Of a DNA stretch of 64,000 nucleotides, positions 24,153 to 32,771 are shown one piece after another. Location of the stretch: contig NZ_JACHNE010000001.1 of assembly GCF_014205255.1 (NCBI RefSeq), positions 4,216,001 through 4,280,000 on the forward strand. The letters are read 5' to 3'. A program made the translations under genes and the position numbers. The notes beneath the pieces are model-generated. The model was not told the origin of the DNA, did not search any database, and worked only from the letters and a program-made list of their open reading frames with translations. The stretch is from Streptomyces caelestis (GTDB lineage: Bacteria > Actinomycetota > Actinomycetes > Streptomycetales > Streptomycetaceae). Position 1 is the stretch's first letter. Each line of letters starts with the position of its first letter.

Positions 24153-26385
24153 CGGTCTCCTTCTTCAGCAGGGCCCAGTCGGTGACGACCGGGACGAGGT
24201 CACCGGCGAGCCACAGGGGAAGCTGGTCGCGGTGATGGGGCGAGCCGGGGACGCCCGAGGCACCGAGCGGGACGACCCAGCGGCTGTCCTCACGCCGGGC
24301 CAGGTCCCAGACGTACCGGGCCGCCGGGCCGCGCGCGGCGCGGTCGGTGAGGCCCGGCACGCCCGAGGTGCACAGCACGCAGTCGTGGTCGCCGGACAGC
24401 CCCGGTTCGTCGTACGGCGTCTGAGGCTCCAGCGCCCGCCAGGGGGCGAGCCGGTGGGTGTCGCCCCAGACGCCCGCGGGCGGCCGGGCGGCCACCTCCT
24501 CGACCGCCGCGCGAACGGCCGACGGGCGGTCGATTCCGTGCAGTTCCTCGGCCCGCAGCAGGTGTTCGAGGGCGAAGCCCACGCGCGGGAGGAGGGCGAG
24601 CCAGGGCCGGAACAGCTCCGGGTACGCCGGCGGTGCGGCGAGTGCGGCGAAGGCGGGGTGTGCCGCCAGTTGTCGTACGACCGCGCCGCGCACGGCCGAG
24701 TAGAGGGCCGCGTCGGCGCTGTCGGCGTCCATGCGGCGGTCCCAGGCGAGAAGGCGGTCCCGGAGGGCGGAGGCCTCGGGGGTGAGGGCGTCGAGGGTCC
24801 GGAGGTGGTCCAGGAGGGCGGACGCGGAGGCGAGGTGGGTGTCCGTGTGGATGGCGGGCATGTCGGCGGCGGACCAGCGCTCCCTGCCTGCGAGCAGCGC
24901 GGCGATGCGGTCGTGGCGGTGGGGCGGGGCGAACTCCACGCCCAGGGGCCCTGCCGGGCCGCGCTGGTTGGCCATGACGGCGACGCCGTCGGTGAGCCCG
25001 GCACGGGGTGTCTCCTGCCGGCCGTGCCACTCGTGGCCGGGCTCCCAGGCGGGCACCACGCGCAGACGGTTGGCCTCGGCGCGCAGCGGCACCCACCCGG
25101 CGACGCGGTGCAGGACGCCGCCCTCGGTGTCGGCGGCCTGGACGACGTTGACCGGCTCGGCCCAGCGGTCGAACGCCCGGTCCACGTCGGCGACCCGGCG
25201 GGCCCGCAGCAGCGGAAGCAGGGCGCCGAAGCCGAGGTCGCCGGTGACGCGGGGCGGGTAGCGCAGGGTGATCGCCAGGGGCGTGCTGTCGGGATCGACC
25301 GGGTGGTTCGGAGCGGCGGGAGCGGCGGGACCGACCGGATCGGCAAAGGCGGCGGGAGCGGACTGGCCGGCGGGACCGTCAGGAGCAGGCCGGCCGGGCG
25401 CCGGATCGGCCGCTTCCGCCAGGCCGGCCGGGCCCACCAGGTCCACCGGGTCGCCGTCGAGTCCCTCGGGGCCGCCGATGACCACCGGGCCCCGGTCGGT
25501 CTCGAGCACCTCGACCTCGACCGGCTCCTCGCCCGCCACCTCGACGATCTCCGTGTGCCGGGCCGCCCGGTGCCAGACCCCGTCCGGGCCGAGGGCCTCC
25601 ACCCCGGCGCCGGTGCGCCGCAGCCGCTCCCGGTACAGGTCCTGGTAGTCGGCCATGGCGTTGGTGATGGCCCAGGCGACCGTGCCGGTGTGCCCGAAGT
25701 GGGCGATGCCGGGGACGCCGGGGACGGCCAGGCCGACGACGTCGAACTCCGGGCAGGACAGGTGGATCTGCTGGTAGACGCCCGGGTCCTCGATCCAGCG
25801 GTGGGGGTCGCCGGCGATGACCGGCTGCCCGGTGACGGTCCGCTCGCCGCTCACCAGCCAGCCGTTGCTGCCCGAGGTGCCGGGGCCGTCGGCGGCGAAC
25901 AGGCCGATGGCGTCCGCGCCCAGGTGGGCCGCGACCTGCTCACGCCAGAGCTTGGCCGGGAACCCGGCGAAGAGGATGTGGGTGGCGAGCCAGACGCCGA
26001 GGGGGGTCCAGGGGTGCCAGGGGCCGGGGGTGAGGTGGGTGCGGGCGAACTCGGGGGCCGCGTCGGCGCCCTCCGCCAGCCCGGCGTTGACCCCGCCGGC
26101 GTACGCCCGGACCCAGTCGGCCGTCTCGGGGTCCCGCCTCTCCAGCTCCGTGAAGCAGCGTCTGGCGGTGTCGTCGAGTCTGGCGCGTCTGGCGAACCGG
26201 TCCCAGGCCAGGGCGCTCCGGCCGAGGAAGGACGCCGAGGTGCCCTGGGCCCGGTGCCGCTCCACCTCCAGCTGCCAGGCCCGGTCGCGGGCGGTGACGA
26301 GGCCCTGGGCGTGGGCGAGTTCGGCCGCGCTGTCCGCGCGCAGATGCGGAATGCCCCAGGCGTCGCGGTGGATCTCGGTGGCCAC
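24145..26385 (-). CDS. Penicillin amidase family N-terminal nucleophile hydrolase (desG-like)
   Basis: A 746-residue Ntn-hydrolase precursor. Alpha-chain-like N-terminus (RDAWGIPHLRADSAAELAHAQG) is followed by the autoprocessing site with catalytic Ser173 in GTSGSNGW, then AGDPHRWIEDPGVYQQIHLS and the WAITNAMADYQDLY region of the beta chain. Unlike secreted penicillin acylases it has no signal peptide, so it should act in the cytoplasm. An Ala/Pro-rich insertion (about 345-372) interrupts the beta chain. The start is a GTG 20 bp from the iron box. Likely role: releasing aryl- or acyl-acids used in siderophore acylation, inferred from its GNAT partner. Confidence 0.9.
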   Translation of the reverse strand: MATEIHRDAWGIPHLRADSAAELAHAQGLVTARDRAWQLEVERHRAQGTSASFLGRSALAWDRFARRARLDDTARRCFTELERRDPETADWVRAYAGGVNAGLAEGADAAPEFARTHLTPGPWHPWTPLGVWLATHILFAGFPAKLWREQVAAHLGADAIGLFAADGPGTSGSNGWLVSGERTVTGQPVIAGDPHRWIEDPGVYQQIHLSCPEFDVVGLAVPGVPGIAHFGHTGTVAWAITNAMADYQDLYRERLRRTGAGVEALGPDGVWHRAARHTEIVEVAGEEPVEVEVLETDRGPVVIGGPEGLDGDPVDLVGPAGLAEAADPAPGRPAPDGPAGQSAPAAFADPVGPAAPAAPNHPVDPDSTPLAITLRYPPRVTGDLGFGALLPLLRARRVADVDRAFDRWAEPVNVVQAADTEGGVLHRVAGWVPLRAEANRLRVVPAWEPGHEWHGRQETPRAGLTDGVAVMANQRGPAGPLGVEFAPPHRHDRIAALLAGRERWSAADMPAIHTDTHLASASALLDHLRTLDALTPEASALRDRLLAWDRRMDADSADAALYSAVRGAVVRQLAAHPAFAALAAPPAYPELFRPWLALLPRVGFALEHLLRAEELHGIDRPSAVRAAVEEVAARPPAGVWGDTHRLAPWRALEPQTPYDEPGLSGDHDCVLCTSGVPGLTDRAARGPAARYVWDLARREDSRWVVPLGASGVPGSPHHRDQLPLWLAGDLVPVVTDWALLKKETDV

Positions 26386-26404
26386 GCTGTGCCCCCACTT
26401 TCCT

Positions 26405-26423
26405 TTAGGTTAGCCTTGCCTAA
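26405..26423. promoter_or_regulatory. Iron box (DmdR/IdeR operator)
   Basis: TTAGGTTAGCCTTGCCTAA is a 19-bp dyad that matches the Streptomyces DmdR1 iron box in 16 of 19 positions. It lies 20 bp from the penicillin amidase start and 44 bp from the divergent siderophore-interacting protein start, so one repressor dimer pair could shut both promoters in iron-replete cells. Confidence 0.88.
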
Positions 26424-26466
26424 GTCTTAGCTGTGGCGGAAATCGTACGCGAAGGGTGAATACGGG

Positions 26467-27189
26467 ATGGGGCAGGGGCGGGGCTGGGAGGGCGCGGTCC
26501 TCAGACTGCTGCGTGCGAAGGATTTCGTGTTCACCGTGACCGGCGCGGAGGACGTCACCCCGGACTACCGGCGGCTGCGCTTCACCGACGGCGGTCTGCT
26601 CGCGGCGGCCGGCGTGCACCCGACCATGTGGGTCCGCCTGTGGTTCGACAACGCGGGCAGGCCCCACCAGCGGGCCTACACCCTGGTCGACCCGGACCCG
26701 GCGGCCGGGACGTTCAGCCTGGAGTTCGCCCTGCACGAGGGCTGCGCCAGCGACTGGGCCAGGGCGGCGAAGCCCGGCGACACCATCGAGGCGACCGTCC
26801 AGGGCACCGGCTTCGAGCACCCCGACCCCGCCCCCTCCCACGTCTTCGCCGTCGGCGACCCGGCGTCGCTGCCGGCCATCAACTCCCTGCTGGAGGCACT
26901 GGGTTCCGCGCCGGCCACCGTCTGGTTCGAGGGCGGCGACGACGATCTGCCCTTCCGCACCGACCCGGCCCGCCACGAGCTGCGCAACGTACCGCGCCAG
27001 GACTCCGGCGCCCACCTGGTCGACCAGGTGAAGGCGGACCTGCCCGGCCTGCTGCGGGGCACTTCCGACCCGTACGTCTGGATCGCCTGCGACACGGCGA
27101 CGACCCGGTCGCTCGCGGCCTACGTCCGCAAGGAACTGGGCCTGCCCAAGCAGCGGGTGCACGCGCTGGGCTACTGGCGGGCCACGTAA
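26467..27189 (+). CDS. Siderophore-interacting protein (flavin-dependent ferric reductase)
   Basis: A 240-residue cytoplasmic FAD protein that reduces ferric siderophores with NAD(P)H to release iron. The FAD site is marked by RAYTLVD (Arg69, Tyr71, Thr72); the NAD(P)-binding C-terminal half has FAVGDPASLPAINSLLEAL and WIACDTATTRSLAAYVRKELG. The family ends in GYWR as here. ATG start with AAGGGTGA upstream. It is divergent from the amidase operon and shares its iron box, so it should be induced by iron starvation. Confidence 0.95.
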   Translation: MGQGRGWEGAVLRLLRAKDFVFTVTGAEDVTPDYRRLRFTDGGLLAAAGVHPTMWVRLWFDNAGRPHQRAYTLVDPDPAAGTFSLEFALHEGCASDWARAAKPGDTIEATVQGTGFEHPDPAPSHVFAVGDPASLPAINSLLEALGSAPATVWFEGGDDDLPFRTDPARHELRNVPRQDSGAHLVDQVKADLPGLLRGTSDPYVWIACDTATTRSLAAYVRKELGLPKQRVHALGYWRAT

Positions 27190-27247
27190 GCAGCGCGCGG
27201 GCAGGACTCGGGACGCGGCCGGGCCCGCCCCGGGGGATGATCGGGGC

Positions 27248-27841
27248 ATGGACGTCACTCTTCACCTCGCCCAGGACCCCGAGGCCGACGCGCTGCTCGG
27301 GCGCAGTCCGCTCGCCGCGCTGGTCGGGATGCTGCTCGACCAGCAGATCCCGATGGAGTGGGCGTTCAAGGGTCCGGCGACCCTCGCCCAGCGGCTGGGC
27401 ACGGACGACCTGGACGCGCACGAGATCGCCGTGCACGAACCCGAGGCCTTCGCCGCGCTGCTCTCCCAGAAGCCGGCGGTGCACCGCTACCCGGGCTCCA
27501 TGGCCAAGCGGATCCAGCAGCTGTGCCAGTACCTCGTCGAGCACTACGACGGTGACGCCGAGGCCGTCTGGAAGGACGCCGCCACCGGCAAGGAACTGCT
27601 GAAGCGGCTGGCCGAACTGCCCGGCTTCGGCAAGCAGAAGGCCCAGATCTTCCTCGCCCTGCTCGGCAAGCAGCTCGGGGTGCAGCCGCCGGGCTGGCGC
27701 GAGGCCGCGGGCTCCTACGGCGAGCCGAAGTCCTTCCGCTCGGTCGCCGACATCACCGGCCCCGAGTCGCTGGCCAAGGTACGTGCCCACAAACAGGAGA
27801 TGAAGGCGGCGGCGAAGGCCGCGAAGGCAACCGGAAAGTAG
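27248..27841 (+). CDS. HhH-GPD family DNA glycosylase-like protein
   Basis: A 197-residue protein of the uncharacterised actinobacterial HhH-GPD group. It begins LHLAQDPEADALLGRSPLAALVGMLLDQQ, split here as DPEADALLGR and GMLLDQQIPMEWAF, and has the helix-hairpin-helix LPGFGKQKAQIFLALLGKQ. The catalytic Asp of the GPD motif could be in the ITGPESL or preceding VADIT region. Cytoplasmic; a role in base excision repair is inferred. The C-terminus is a Lys/Ala-rich basic tail. It follows the iron-regulated SIP gene but has its own 58-bp leader. Confidence 0.85.
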   Translation: MDVTLHLAQDPEADALLGRSPLAALVGMLLDQQIPMEWAFKGPATLAQRLGTDDLDAHEIAVHEPEAFAALLSQKPAVHRYPGSMAKRIQQLCQYLVEHYDGDAEAVWKDAATGKELLKRLAELPGFGKQKAQIFLALLGKQLGVQPPGWREAAGSYGEPKSFRSVADITGPESLAKVRAHKQEMKAAAKAAKATGK

Positions 27842-27952
27842 CGGGCTCCGGGGACGAGAGCGCCAGCGGCGCGGCCCGCCCCGGACGACAGGCGTCCACC
27901 ACACGGCCCGTTCCAGGTGGCAGGCCCCTCCCGGGCGGTCCGAGCATGGAGC

Positions 27953-28819
27953 ATGACCGAGCCACCGAGCGGCTCCCCCTGGGAGCCGGAGCGCGGCCCC
28001 TCCCACGGGCACGTGCCCCGTCCACCCCAGGGCTTGGAACCCCACGTCCCCCAGGGCCCGGGCCCGGACGGCCCCCACACCCACGAACGGCCCGGTCACG
28101 CCCCTCCCGGCCCGCACGCCCCGGCCCCACCCGGCGCACAGGGCCACTGGCCGCACGACCCGCACGCGCCCCGGGGCGCCGGCACCTCCCAGGCGTCGCA
28201 CACTCCGAGCCCGCCCGCCGGCGGTCACGAGCCGGAATCCTCCTTCCCAAGCCCCCTTCGGCAGCTCTCCCGCGCCGCCTGGCAAGCCGTGCTGGTCACC
28301 GGGATCACCTCCCTCGTGCTGGGGCTCCTCGTCCTGGTCTGGCCGGGCGCGTCCCTGTTCGCCGCCGGGGTGCTGTTCGGGCTGTATCTACTCGTCAGCG
28401 GGGTCCTCCAGCTCGCCTCCGCCTTCGGCACTCACCGGACGACAGCGCTGCGCGTCCTGGCGTTCATCAGCGGCACGCTCTCGATCCTGCTCGGCCTGTT
28501 CTGCTTCCGCCGCCCCATGCAGTCGATCCTGCTGCTCGCCCTGTGGATCGGCATCGGCTGGCTGTTCCGCGGCATCACCCAGACCCTGGCCGCCGCCCAC
28601 GACCCGGCGATGCCCGCCCGGGGCTGGCAGATCTTCCTCGGGATCCTCACCGTCGTCGCGGGCATCGTCCTCATCGACGCGCCCTTCGAGTCCGTCGCCG
28701 TCCTCACCCTGGTCGGCGGCTGCTGGCTGCTCGCGGTCGGCGCCGTCGAGATCGTCACGGCCCTGCGCATCCGGAGCCGCCGTACGCCGAGCGAGCGGAT
28801 CTCGCAGCCGGTGGGATGA
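27953..28819 (+). CDS. DUF308/HdeD-like membrane protein
   Basis: A 288-residue protein. The first 100 residues are a His/Pro/Gly-rich disordered N-terminus (GPSHGHVPRPPQGLEPHVPQ). Six membrane segments follow, in three DUF308 helix pairs (TGITSLVLGLLVLVWPGASL, GVLFGLYLLVSGVLQLASAF, and so on). HdeD-type proteins are linked to acid stress in enterobacteria; the actinobacterial role is unknown. The ATG at 27953 has GGAG very close, so an upstream start in the open frame is possible but would not be conserved. Confidence 0.85.
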   Translation: MTEPPSGSPWEPERGPSHGHVPRPPQGLEPHVPQGPGPDGPHTHERPGHAPPGPHAPAPPGAQGHWPHDPHAPRGAGTSQASHTPSPPAGGHEPESSFPSPLRQLSRAAWQAVLVTGITSLVLGLLVLVWPGASLFAAGVLFGLYLLVSGVLQLASAFGTHRTTALRVLAFISGTLSILLGLFCFRRPMQSILLLALWIGIGWLFRGITQTLAAAHDPAMPARGWQIFLGILTVVAGIVLIDAPFESVAVLTLVGGCWLLAVGAVEIVTALRIRSRRTPSERISQPVG

Positions 28820-28850
28820 ACGGCATACGCCCAACGGGGAACCACCTCCC

Positions 28851-29189
28851 GTGAACCCCGCACCGCAGCCGTTCCCCCGTGGCACCCGCCGGACCACGTG
28901 GCCGCGGGTGCTCGTCCTGCTGCTCGCCCTGCTCGTGCCCGGCGCGCACGCCGAGGCGCACACAGGGCCGACGGCCGCCGTCTCGGGGGAGAGCACGGTC
29001 GTCGAGTGCGACGCCCTCGACACCGCCCCGCGCCCACCGGCCAGGAGCGCCCGGCGCACCGCCGCCCCCCTGCGCCCCGCCGCGCTGCCAGGCCACGGAC
29101 CCGCGCTCGCCGCACCGCACCCCGCGCCCGTGCCCCCGGACCCGCGCCACGACCCTCGCCCCCTGCGTTCCGAGGTCCTGCGCTGCTGA
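28851..29189 (+). CDS. Small secreted protein of unknown function
   Basis: A 112-residue reading frame from GTG. It has an N-terminal signal peptide (RVLVLLLALLVPGAHA, with cleavage expected before EAH) followed by an Ala/Pro/Arg-rich mature part of about 80 residues with cysteines at about residue 53 and at the C-terminus. No family recognised. It starts 31 bp after the DUF308 gene. The reading frame could be fortuitous in GC-rich DNA, but the signal peptide argues for a gene. Confidence 0.5.
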   Translation: MNPAPQPFPRGTRRTTWPRVLVLLLALLVPGAHAEAHTGPTAAVSGESTVVECDALDTAPRPPARSARRTAAPLRPAALPGHGPALAAPHPAPVPPDPRHDPRPLRSEVLRC

Positions 29190-29258
29190 CGGGACCGGAC
29201 ACCGGTCCGTCAGCCCGTAAGCAGCAACACGCAGCAACACGGAACGAGGAACACAGCC

Positions 29259-29393
29259 ATGCTCGAAGACCCGTACGCGGTCCTGCGCGCCCTCCTGCGC
29301 GCCGAAGCCGTCCGCAACGCCCCCAAGCCGCCCCGGCCCCAGACGCGACAGCAGCCCCCGATGACGCCCCCGAAGGAAAGGGAACGCGGCTGA
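29259..29393 (+). CDS. Very small protein (44 residues)
   Basis: A 45-codon frame starts with ATG 8 nt after GAGGA. The product begins MLEDPYAVLRALLRAEAVRN and ends in a Pro/Lys/Arg-rich tail. Short proteins with a DPYAVLRALLRAEA-like start occur in other Streptomyces to my recollection. No function can be given. It lies 69 bp after the small secreted protein gene. Confidence 0.5.
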   Translation: MLEDPYAVLRALLRAEAVRNAPKPPRPQTRQQPPMTPPKERERG

Positions 29394-29600
29394 CCGATCC
29401 GCGGCGGCGGAGGCGGCAGAACCGGCCCCTCCGCCGCGGCGCGGGCCGACACCTCGGGGGCGGGAGCAGCCGGCATGGTCTCGCGGTCCGGCATATTCAC
29501 GCCCCGGTTCCCGGTTCATACCGCCTTGTGGGTTTTTTTTCAGCACCGCACTCGGTCGCCACGGCTGCGCCCGGAAGGTCCCGCCCGGTAGGCTTTCCGT

Positions 29601-29897
29601 GTGATCTTCAAGCGCATCGGAAACGGCCGGCCGTACCCCGACCACGGCCGGGACAGCACCCGGCAGTGGGCGGACGTCGCGCCGCGCCCGGTCCGCCTCG
29701 ATCAGCTCGTGACGACCAAACAGCAGCTCGATCTCGAGACGCTCCTCGCCGAGGACTCCACGTTCTACGGCGACCTCTTCGCGCACGTCGTGAAGTGGCA
29801 GGGCGACCTGTACCTGGAGGACGGCCTGCACCGCGCGGTGCGGGCGGCGCTCCAGCAGCGCCAGGTGCTGCACGCGCGCGTGCTCGAGCTCGACTGA
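29601..29897 (+). CDS. Conserved actinobacterial protein with ParB-like DGxHR motif
   Basis: A 98-residue cytoplasmic protein starting at GTG. It reads VRLDQLVTTKQQLDLETLLA, then YLEDGLHRAVRAALQQ. The DGLHRAxxA stretch resembles the ParB/sulfiredoxin nuclease-like N-domain core, but the protein lacks a DNA-binding domain. Orthologues with almost the same sequence are found throughout Streptomyces near the LytR_C and upp genes. Function unknown. It is followed about 100 bp later by the LytR_C gene. Confidence 0.85.
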   Translation: MIFKRIGNGRPYPDHGRDSTRQWADVAPRPVRLDQLVTTKQQLDLETLLAEDSTFYGDLFAHVVKWQGDLYLEDGLHRAVRAALQQRQVLHARVLELD

Positions 29898-29994
29898 CTC
29901 CCGCCGGTCACGGGTTGGCCCTTTCGGGTTCTGCTGGGCGGCGTCGAATGATCATCTAGTAGGCATCGTCGCCCGGGCACACTACGCTGCGCTC

Positions 29995-30636
29995 ATGAGC
30001 ATGCTGACTCCCCCCGGCATGGGCGGCAAGTACCGCATCAAGGGAAACAAGTACCCGCGGATGCGCCGGCCCCGGCGGCGCGGCAGGCTCGTCGGCCTCG
30101 TCGTCGCCTCCGCCGCCGTGCTCGGCGTGGGCGGCTGGGGCGCGTGGCAGCTCGTCGACGTCTTCACCGGCGGCGGCAGAAAGGCTTCGGCGGCCGGCAG
30201 CGGGACGGAGTGCGGCCCCGAGACCAAGGCGAGCCCCTCGCCCAGCGCCAAGCCTCTGCCCGAACCGCGCGCGATCACCGTCAACGTGTTCAACGCCACC
30301 ACCCGCAGCGGCCTGGCCAAGAAGACCGCCGACGAGCTGAAAAAGCGCGGCTTCAAGATCGGCGACGTGGGCAACGCGACCAAGCAGTACGACAAGAAGG
30401 TGAAGGGCCCCGGCGTACTGCTCGGCCCCGCCTCCGCCCTCGACACCTCACTGCCGGTGCTCGGCACGCAGCTCCCGGGCGCCGAACGGCGTAGCGAGGC
30501 GGCCCGCAAGGGCGCTGCCGTCGACCTCGTCATCGGTGACGGCTTCAAGGAGCTGGCGAAGAAGCCGGACGCCGACCGGGCCCTGACCAAGCTGGCCAGG
30601 CCCGAGCCGGCGCCGTCGTCGAAGAAGGACTGCTGA
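29995..30636 (+). CDS. LytR C-terminal domain membrane protein
   Basis: A 213-residue protein. The cytoplasmic N-terminus is strongly basic (MRRPRRRGR), followed by one membrane segment (LVGLVVASAAVLGVGGWGAW), a Ser/Pro linker and an extracytoplasmic LytR_C domain (about 97-185, with ITVNVFNATTRSGLAKKTADELKKRGFKI). It resembles the actinobacterial envelope proteins that carry LytR_C without a LytR-CpsA-Psr catalytic domain. ATG at 29995; ATG 30001 is possible. It converges on upp with a 37-bp gap. Confidence 0.9.
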   Translation: MSMLTPPGMGGKYRIKGNKYPRMRRPRRRGRLVGLVVASAAVLGVGGWGAWQLVDVFTGGGRKASAAGSGTECGPETKASPSPSAKPLPEPRAITVNVFNATTRSGLAKKTADELKKRGFKIGDVGNATKQYDKKVKGPGVLLGPASALDTSLPVLGTQLPGAERRSEAARKGAAVDLVIGDGFKELAKKPDADRALTKLARPEPAPSSKKDC

Positions 30637-30673
30637 ACGCTGAGGTCCGGCTCCCGGGACCTGCTCGGCCGGC

Positions 30674-31309
30674 CTACTCGGCCGACCCGTACATCCGGTC
30701 GCCCGCGTCACCGAGGCCCGGCACGATGTAGCCGTGCTCGTTCAGGCGCTCGTCGACCGACGCGGTCACGACCGTCACCGGGGTGCCCGCCAGCTCGCGC
30801 TCCATGACCTCGACGCCCTCCGGCGCGGCCAGCAGCACCACGGCGGTCACGTCGTCGGCGCCGCGCCGGATCAGCTCCTGGATCGCCGCGACCAGCGTGC
30901 CGCCGGTGGCGAGCATCGGGTCGAGCACGTACACCTGCCGTCCCGACAGGTCCTCCGGCATACGCGTGGCGTACGTGGAGGCCTGGAGCGTCTCCTCGTT
31001 GCGGATCATGCCGAGGAAGCCCACCTCGGCGGTCGGCAGCAGCCGGACCATGCCGTCCAGCATGCCGAGGCCGGCCCGCAGGATCGGCACCACCAGTGGA
31101 CGCGGGTGGGACAGCTTCACACCCGTGGTCGTGGCCACCGGCGTCTGGAGGTCGACCTGTTCGGTGCGCACGTCGCGCGTGGCCTCGTAGGCGAGCAGGG
31201 TGACCAGCTCGTCGGCGAGACGGCGGAAGGTCGCGGAGTCGGTGCGCTGGTCGCGCAGCGTGGTGAGCTTGTGGGCGACCAGGGGGTGGTCGACGACGTG
31301 GAGACGCAT
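30674..31309 (-). CDS. upp: Uracil phosphoribosyltransferase
   Basis: Converts uracil and PRPP to UMP in pyrimidine salvage. The 211-residue protein has the start MRLHVVDHPLVAHKLTTLRD, the PRPP-binding loop VLDPMLATGGTLVAAIQEL, and the uracil-binding C-terminus YIVPGLGDAGDRMYGSAE, all typical. The ATG was chosen at the family's N-terminus; the frame is open for 13 codons further. It is transcribed divergently from the Arg-rich protein gene. Confidence 0.97.
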   Translation of the reverse strand: MRLHVVDHPLVAHKLTTLRDQRTDSATFRRLADELVTLLAYEATRDVRTEQVDLQTPVATTTGVKLSHPRPLVVPILRAGLGMLDGMVRLLPTAEVGFLGMIRNEETLQASTYATRMPEDLSGRQVYVLDPMLATGGTLVAAIQELIRRGADDVTAVVLLAAPEGVEVMERELAGTPVTVVTASVDERLNEHGYIVPGLGDAGDRMYGSAE

Positions 31310-31438
31310 GTCCACAACAGTAACCGGGCCCGTTGACCCCGGCCGCACGGCAAGCCCGCCGTCCGCCCGTCACCCGTTCGCCTGCGTCAACCGCCCGTCC
31401 GAGGGAAGGCGTAAGGACGGACTGAGGGTGGTGAGCTG

Positions 31439-31867
31439 ATGCCCGACCGGGATTCCCGAGACGTTCCGTCGCGGCGCGCACGGCCGGGGACGGACCTGGA
31501 GACGGACGAGACCAGCAGGAACGGAAGGACCGGCAGGGCCGGCAGGACCAGCAGGACTTCCCGAAACGGGAGGACTGCCCGGACCGGCAGGACTGCCCGG
31601 AGCGCGCAGACCGAACAGGCCGCGCAGGCCGACGCGCCGGGCCCGGCAGACACGGCCGGCACGGCCGCCGGGCCGGACAGGACGGACGCCGTCCTGACCA
31701 GCGTGCCGGACAGGACGGACGAGACCGACGCCGAGCGCCGCCGACGGCGCGCCCGGTTCCTGCGCGATCTGGCCGAGGCCCGGGAGCTGCGCGACCGCGT
31801 CCAGCCGCGCCGCGTCAAGACGGCCCGGCTGCGGCACGCGATGCGCATGCGCACGTTCCGCTGGTAG
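31439..31867 (+). CDS. Arg-rich hypothetical protein with low-complexity N-terminus
   Basis: A 142-residue protein. Residues about 25-57 are a run of RTGR/RTSR/RTAR motifs encoded by a quasi-repetitive GGCAGGAC-type DNA; an Ala/Asp/Thr linker follows. The C-terminal 45 residues (RRRRARFLRDLAEARELRDR, then VKTARLRHAMRMRTFRW) look conserved and helical. No function recognised. ATG start preceded by GAGGGTGGTGAG. The highly basic composition would suit nucleic-acid binding, but that is speculation. Confidence 0.7.
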   Translation: MPDRDSRDVPSRRARPGTDLETDETSRNGRTGRAGRTSRTSRNGRTARTGRTARSAQTEQAAQADAPGPADTAGTAAGPDRTDAVLTSVPDRTDETDAERRRRRARFLRDLAEARELRDRVQPRRVKTARLRHAMRMRTFRW

Positions 31868-32142
31868 GGAACGGGTGAGGAAACCCCCGGGGAAGATCAC
31901 GAACCGCGCGGACGTTGTCGAGGTGGCCGTGCGTGGAGCGTGGGAAAGCCGCGTACGATCCGCAGGTGGCGGCAACGAGCGTGCGATCAAAACTGCCGGA
32001 CACAGGGAGCCGAAGACGTCCCCTGAACGCCTTGTTTCTGCCACGATTCCGAGTGGGTGGGGCTCGGACGAGCACTCCCCGCCCGCAACCTCCGCCGGGG
32101 GGACCCCCAACCGGCACGCCTATGACCAGTGGGAGAGTCACG

Positions 32143-32679
32143 GTGTACTTCGCCGCACTGCTCGCGCGCACCGAAGACGGGTGGGAAGCGAGCGACACAG
32201 AGCTCGACGATGTGGAAACCCTGTCGGATCTGGCCGACCTGGCCCGTGAAGCCTCCCCCGACGAGGACACGGTGCTCGTGCTCATCGAGCAGGAGGACGC
32301 CTGGTTCGGAGTCGTCCGCGTGGACGGCGAGGAGGACCCTCGCATCTACGTCTCGGACGCCGCCGCCGCTGCCCGCAGCAGCTACGGCGAGATCCTGCTC
32401 ACCGACGAGCTGCTCGGACGCGATCCGGACGACGGGGACGACCTGGACGCCCTCGACCTCGACGGCACCGAGGACGGTGATTCCGACGACGACGAGGCCG
32501 ACGACGGCGACCCGGTCGCCGGAACGGGCGAGGCCGTGCCGCACGGCCCGGTCGGCGACGCCCAGATCCTGGACGACCTCGGCGTGAGCGAGAAGGAGCT
32601 GCGCTCGCTGGCGACGGACGCCGTCACGGAGATCGCCGAGGCCCTCGGCGCCTCGGAGACCCTGGAGACCGTCCGCTGA
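32143..32679 (+). CDS. tRNA adenosine deaminase-associated protein
   Basis: A 178-residue acidic protein of the family found next to tadA in actinobacteria. It begins VYFAALLARTEDGWEASDTE; a long Asp-rich segment (DGTEDGDSDDDEADDGD, about 105-125) separates the N-domain from the helical C-terminus (VSEKELRSLATDAVTEIAEA). The GTG start was chosen for its family N-terminus and the upstream GGGAGA; an ATG 21 bp upstream is in frame. It presumably assists or regulates TadA, 92 bp downstream, but this has not been shown. Confidence 0.9.
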   Translation: MYFAALLARTEDGWEASDTELDDVETLSDLADLAREASPDEDTVLVLIEQEDAWFGVVRVDGEEDPRIYVSDAAAAARSSYGEILLTDELLGRDPDDGDDLDALDLDGTEDGDSDDDEADDGDPVAGTGEAVPHGPVGDAQILDDLGVSEKELRSLATDAVTEIAEALGASETLETVR

Positions 32680-32771
32680 CCGCTCGCCTCACCCCGGGAC
32701 CACCGGACCGGCCGGACCCGTCGGGACAGCCGGACCGGCCGGATCCGGTACGGGACCCCTGGCGGCCCGCG

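Noticed and set aside
32096..32120. Possible third dispersed palindromic element (GGGGGGACCCCC)
   Set aside because: Only a short hairpin is shared with the element in the SpoIIE-type gene; too little to call a copy.
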